In this document: positions 6,161 to 6,758 of the stretch, piece by piece
How positions within the stretch are numbered: position 1 is the first letter of the stretch
Layout of the letters: each line of letters begins with the position of its first letter
Assembly: GCA_012840625.1 (NCBI GenBank)
Contig: DUSB01000254.1
Coordinates: 1-6,758 of the forward strand
From: Syntrophomonadaceae bacterium
GTDB lineage: Bacteria; Bacillota; Syntrophomonadia; Syntrophomonadales; Syntrophomonadaceae
Direction: 5' to 3'
Length of the DNA stretch: 6,758 nucleotides
Notes under the pieces: generated by a model
Told to the model about the DNA's origin: nothing
The model's input: the letters and a program-made list of their open reading frames with translations, nothing else
The model's database searches: none
Position numbers and translations under genes: made by a program

Positions 6161-6758
6161 CTATTCCCAGTCAATATCGTCGCGGTCTTTAACCCCGCAC
6201 AGCTTTTCCGCCAGCTCTTTACGGTGCTGGAGATTAACCAAACGCGAAATCATGATGCGCTGGGCCTGAGGAGAACCAGCTCCATGCATAGACTCGGTCA
6301 GGTATCCTACCGCCCCGGCACCCATAGTCATGTTCTCAATCAGCCGCAGTATTCTCTGCCGGTTTTCAGGCGGTACTTCACCTGACCCCTGCGTATACTT
6401 CCTTACCAGCGGCCCGATCTCGGGATGGTCAAAGTCTTTATCAGAAGGCATGGTAACCATAAATCCTCCCGCGATATCCTGCGCCAGCCGGGCCATTTCA
6501 TAAGGAAAGCGGGTGACATTCTGTTTGCAGATATTGGCCAGCAGCACATTTATCAAATAGTTACCGGCGGCTGTGGGCCTGCCTTCAGATGAACAAGCGA
6601 TACCACAGGCATAAAGCGTCTCATTGAGGTGGCACATTTCGATAATCTTATCTTTTATATGCGAGGCTCTGGACACTCCGTTGTAGTCCGCGATGGCCTG
6701 AGCCGCACCGATCAGGGTGTCACCGACCCCCACCTTGCATCCGCCATAGCTCTGACGA
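6161..6758 (-). CDS. abfD: 4-hydroxybutyryl-CoA dehydratase / vinylacetyl-CoA delta-isomerase, C-terminal part, 5' end outside the window
   Basis: Radical enzyme with FAD and a [4Fe-4S] cluster that dehydrates 4-hydroxybutyryl-CoA to crotonyl-CoA; it belongs to the 4-hydroxyphenylacetate 3-hydroxylase flavoprotein superfamily. The frame is open to the right edge and 198 residues are visible, about 40% of a ~490-residue enzyme. The first visible residues are RQSYGGCK. In the C. aminobutyricum enzyme, as I recall it, His292 and Cys299 bind the cluster and Tyr296 is near the active site. Here Tyr and Cys are present, and the edge base at 6758 is compatible with a CAT His codon just before the Arg. 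Other matches are NETLYACGIACSSEG, NVTRFPYE and TESMHGAGSPQAQR, the last carrying the glutamate equivalent to Glu455. The TESMHGAG and SYGGCKVG signatures separate it from ordinary 4-HPA hydroxylases. A GTG at 6731-6733 is only an internal codon. It heads the visible part of the operon. Confidence 0.92.
   Translation of the reverse strand, partial: RQSYGGCKVGVGDTLIGAAQAIADYNGVSRASHIKDKIIEMCHLNETLYACGIACSSEGRPTAAGNYLINVLLANICKQNVTRFPYEMARLAQDIAGGFMVTMPSDKDFDHPEIGPLVRKYTQGSGEVPPENRQRILRLIENMTMGAGAVGYLTESMHGAGSPQAQRIMISRLVNLQHRKELAEKLCGVKDRDDIDWE

Noticed and set aside
6161..6733. A separate 190-residue gene starting at the GTG at 6731-6733.
   Set aside because: The frame continues open to the window edge and the upstream codons encode the conserved SYGGCK of the dehydratase, so this is an internal codon of a longer gene.

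Overview
The window looks like chromosome from an anaerobic, fermentative Bacillota (Clostridia-type) bacterium. The grounds are strong AGGAGG-type ribosome binding sites, free use of TTG and GTG starts, a HAMP-less methyl-accepting protein, and a 4-hydroxybutyryl-CoA dehydratase / CoA-transferase gene pair typical of anaerobes that ferment 4-hydroxybutyrate, GABA or succinate. A Syntrophomonadaceae-like host is a guess that the sequence alone cannot confirm.

Layout, left to right. A methyl-accepting chemotaxis protein on the + strand (2-1246) enters from the left edge with its start outside the window. All other genes are on the - strand and converge on it. Read in their own direction (right to left) these are: the C-terminal ~40% of a 4-hydroxybutyryl-CoA dehydratase (6161-6758, cut by the right edge); a 103-residue cysteine-rich protein of unknown function (5820-6131); a 4-hydroxybutyrate CoA-transferase-type enzyme (4495-5823), whose TTG start overlaps the preceding stop; a DEAD-box RNA helicase with a DbpA-type RNA-binding domain (2854-4428, TTG start); a clear rho-independent terminator (2783-2821); and a two-gene ABC exporter of the FetA/FetB (YbbL/YbbM) type (2058-2723 and 1262-2056).

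How the genes fit together. The right-hand three genes form one tightly packed operon. The transferase puts CoA on 4-hydroxybutyrate (probably from acetyl-CoA or butyryl-CoA), and the dehydratase, a [4Fe-4S]/FAD radical enzyme, turns 4-hydroxybutyryl-CoA into crotonyl-CoA, which enters the butyrate/crotonyl-CoA branch. The small Cys-rich protein sits between these two enzyme genes, has a CGGC...GGCxxCC...YC cysteine pattern, and is the part of the window most likely to hold undescribed biology. The helicase may be read through from this operon, since no terminator is seen between them. FetAB follows the helicase terminator and is probably a separate transcript. No RNA genes, insertion sequences, CRISPR arrays or phage genes were seen, and no gap without a gene exceeds about 130 bases.
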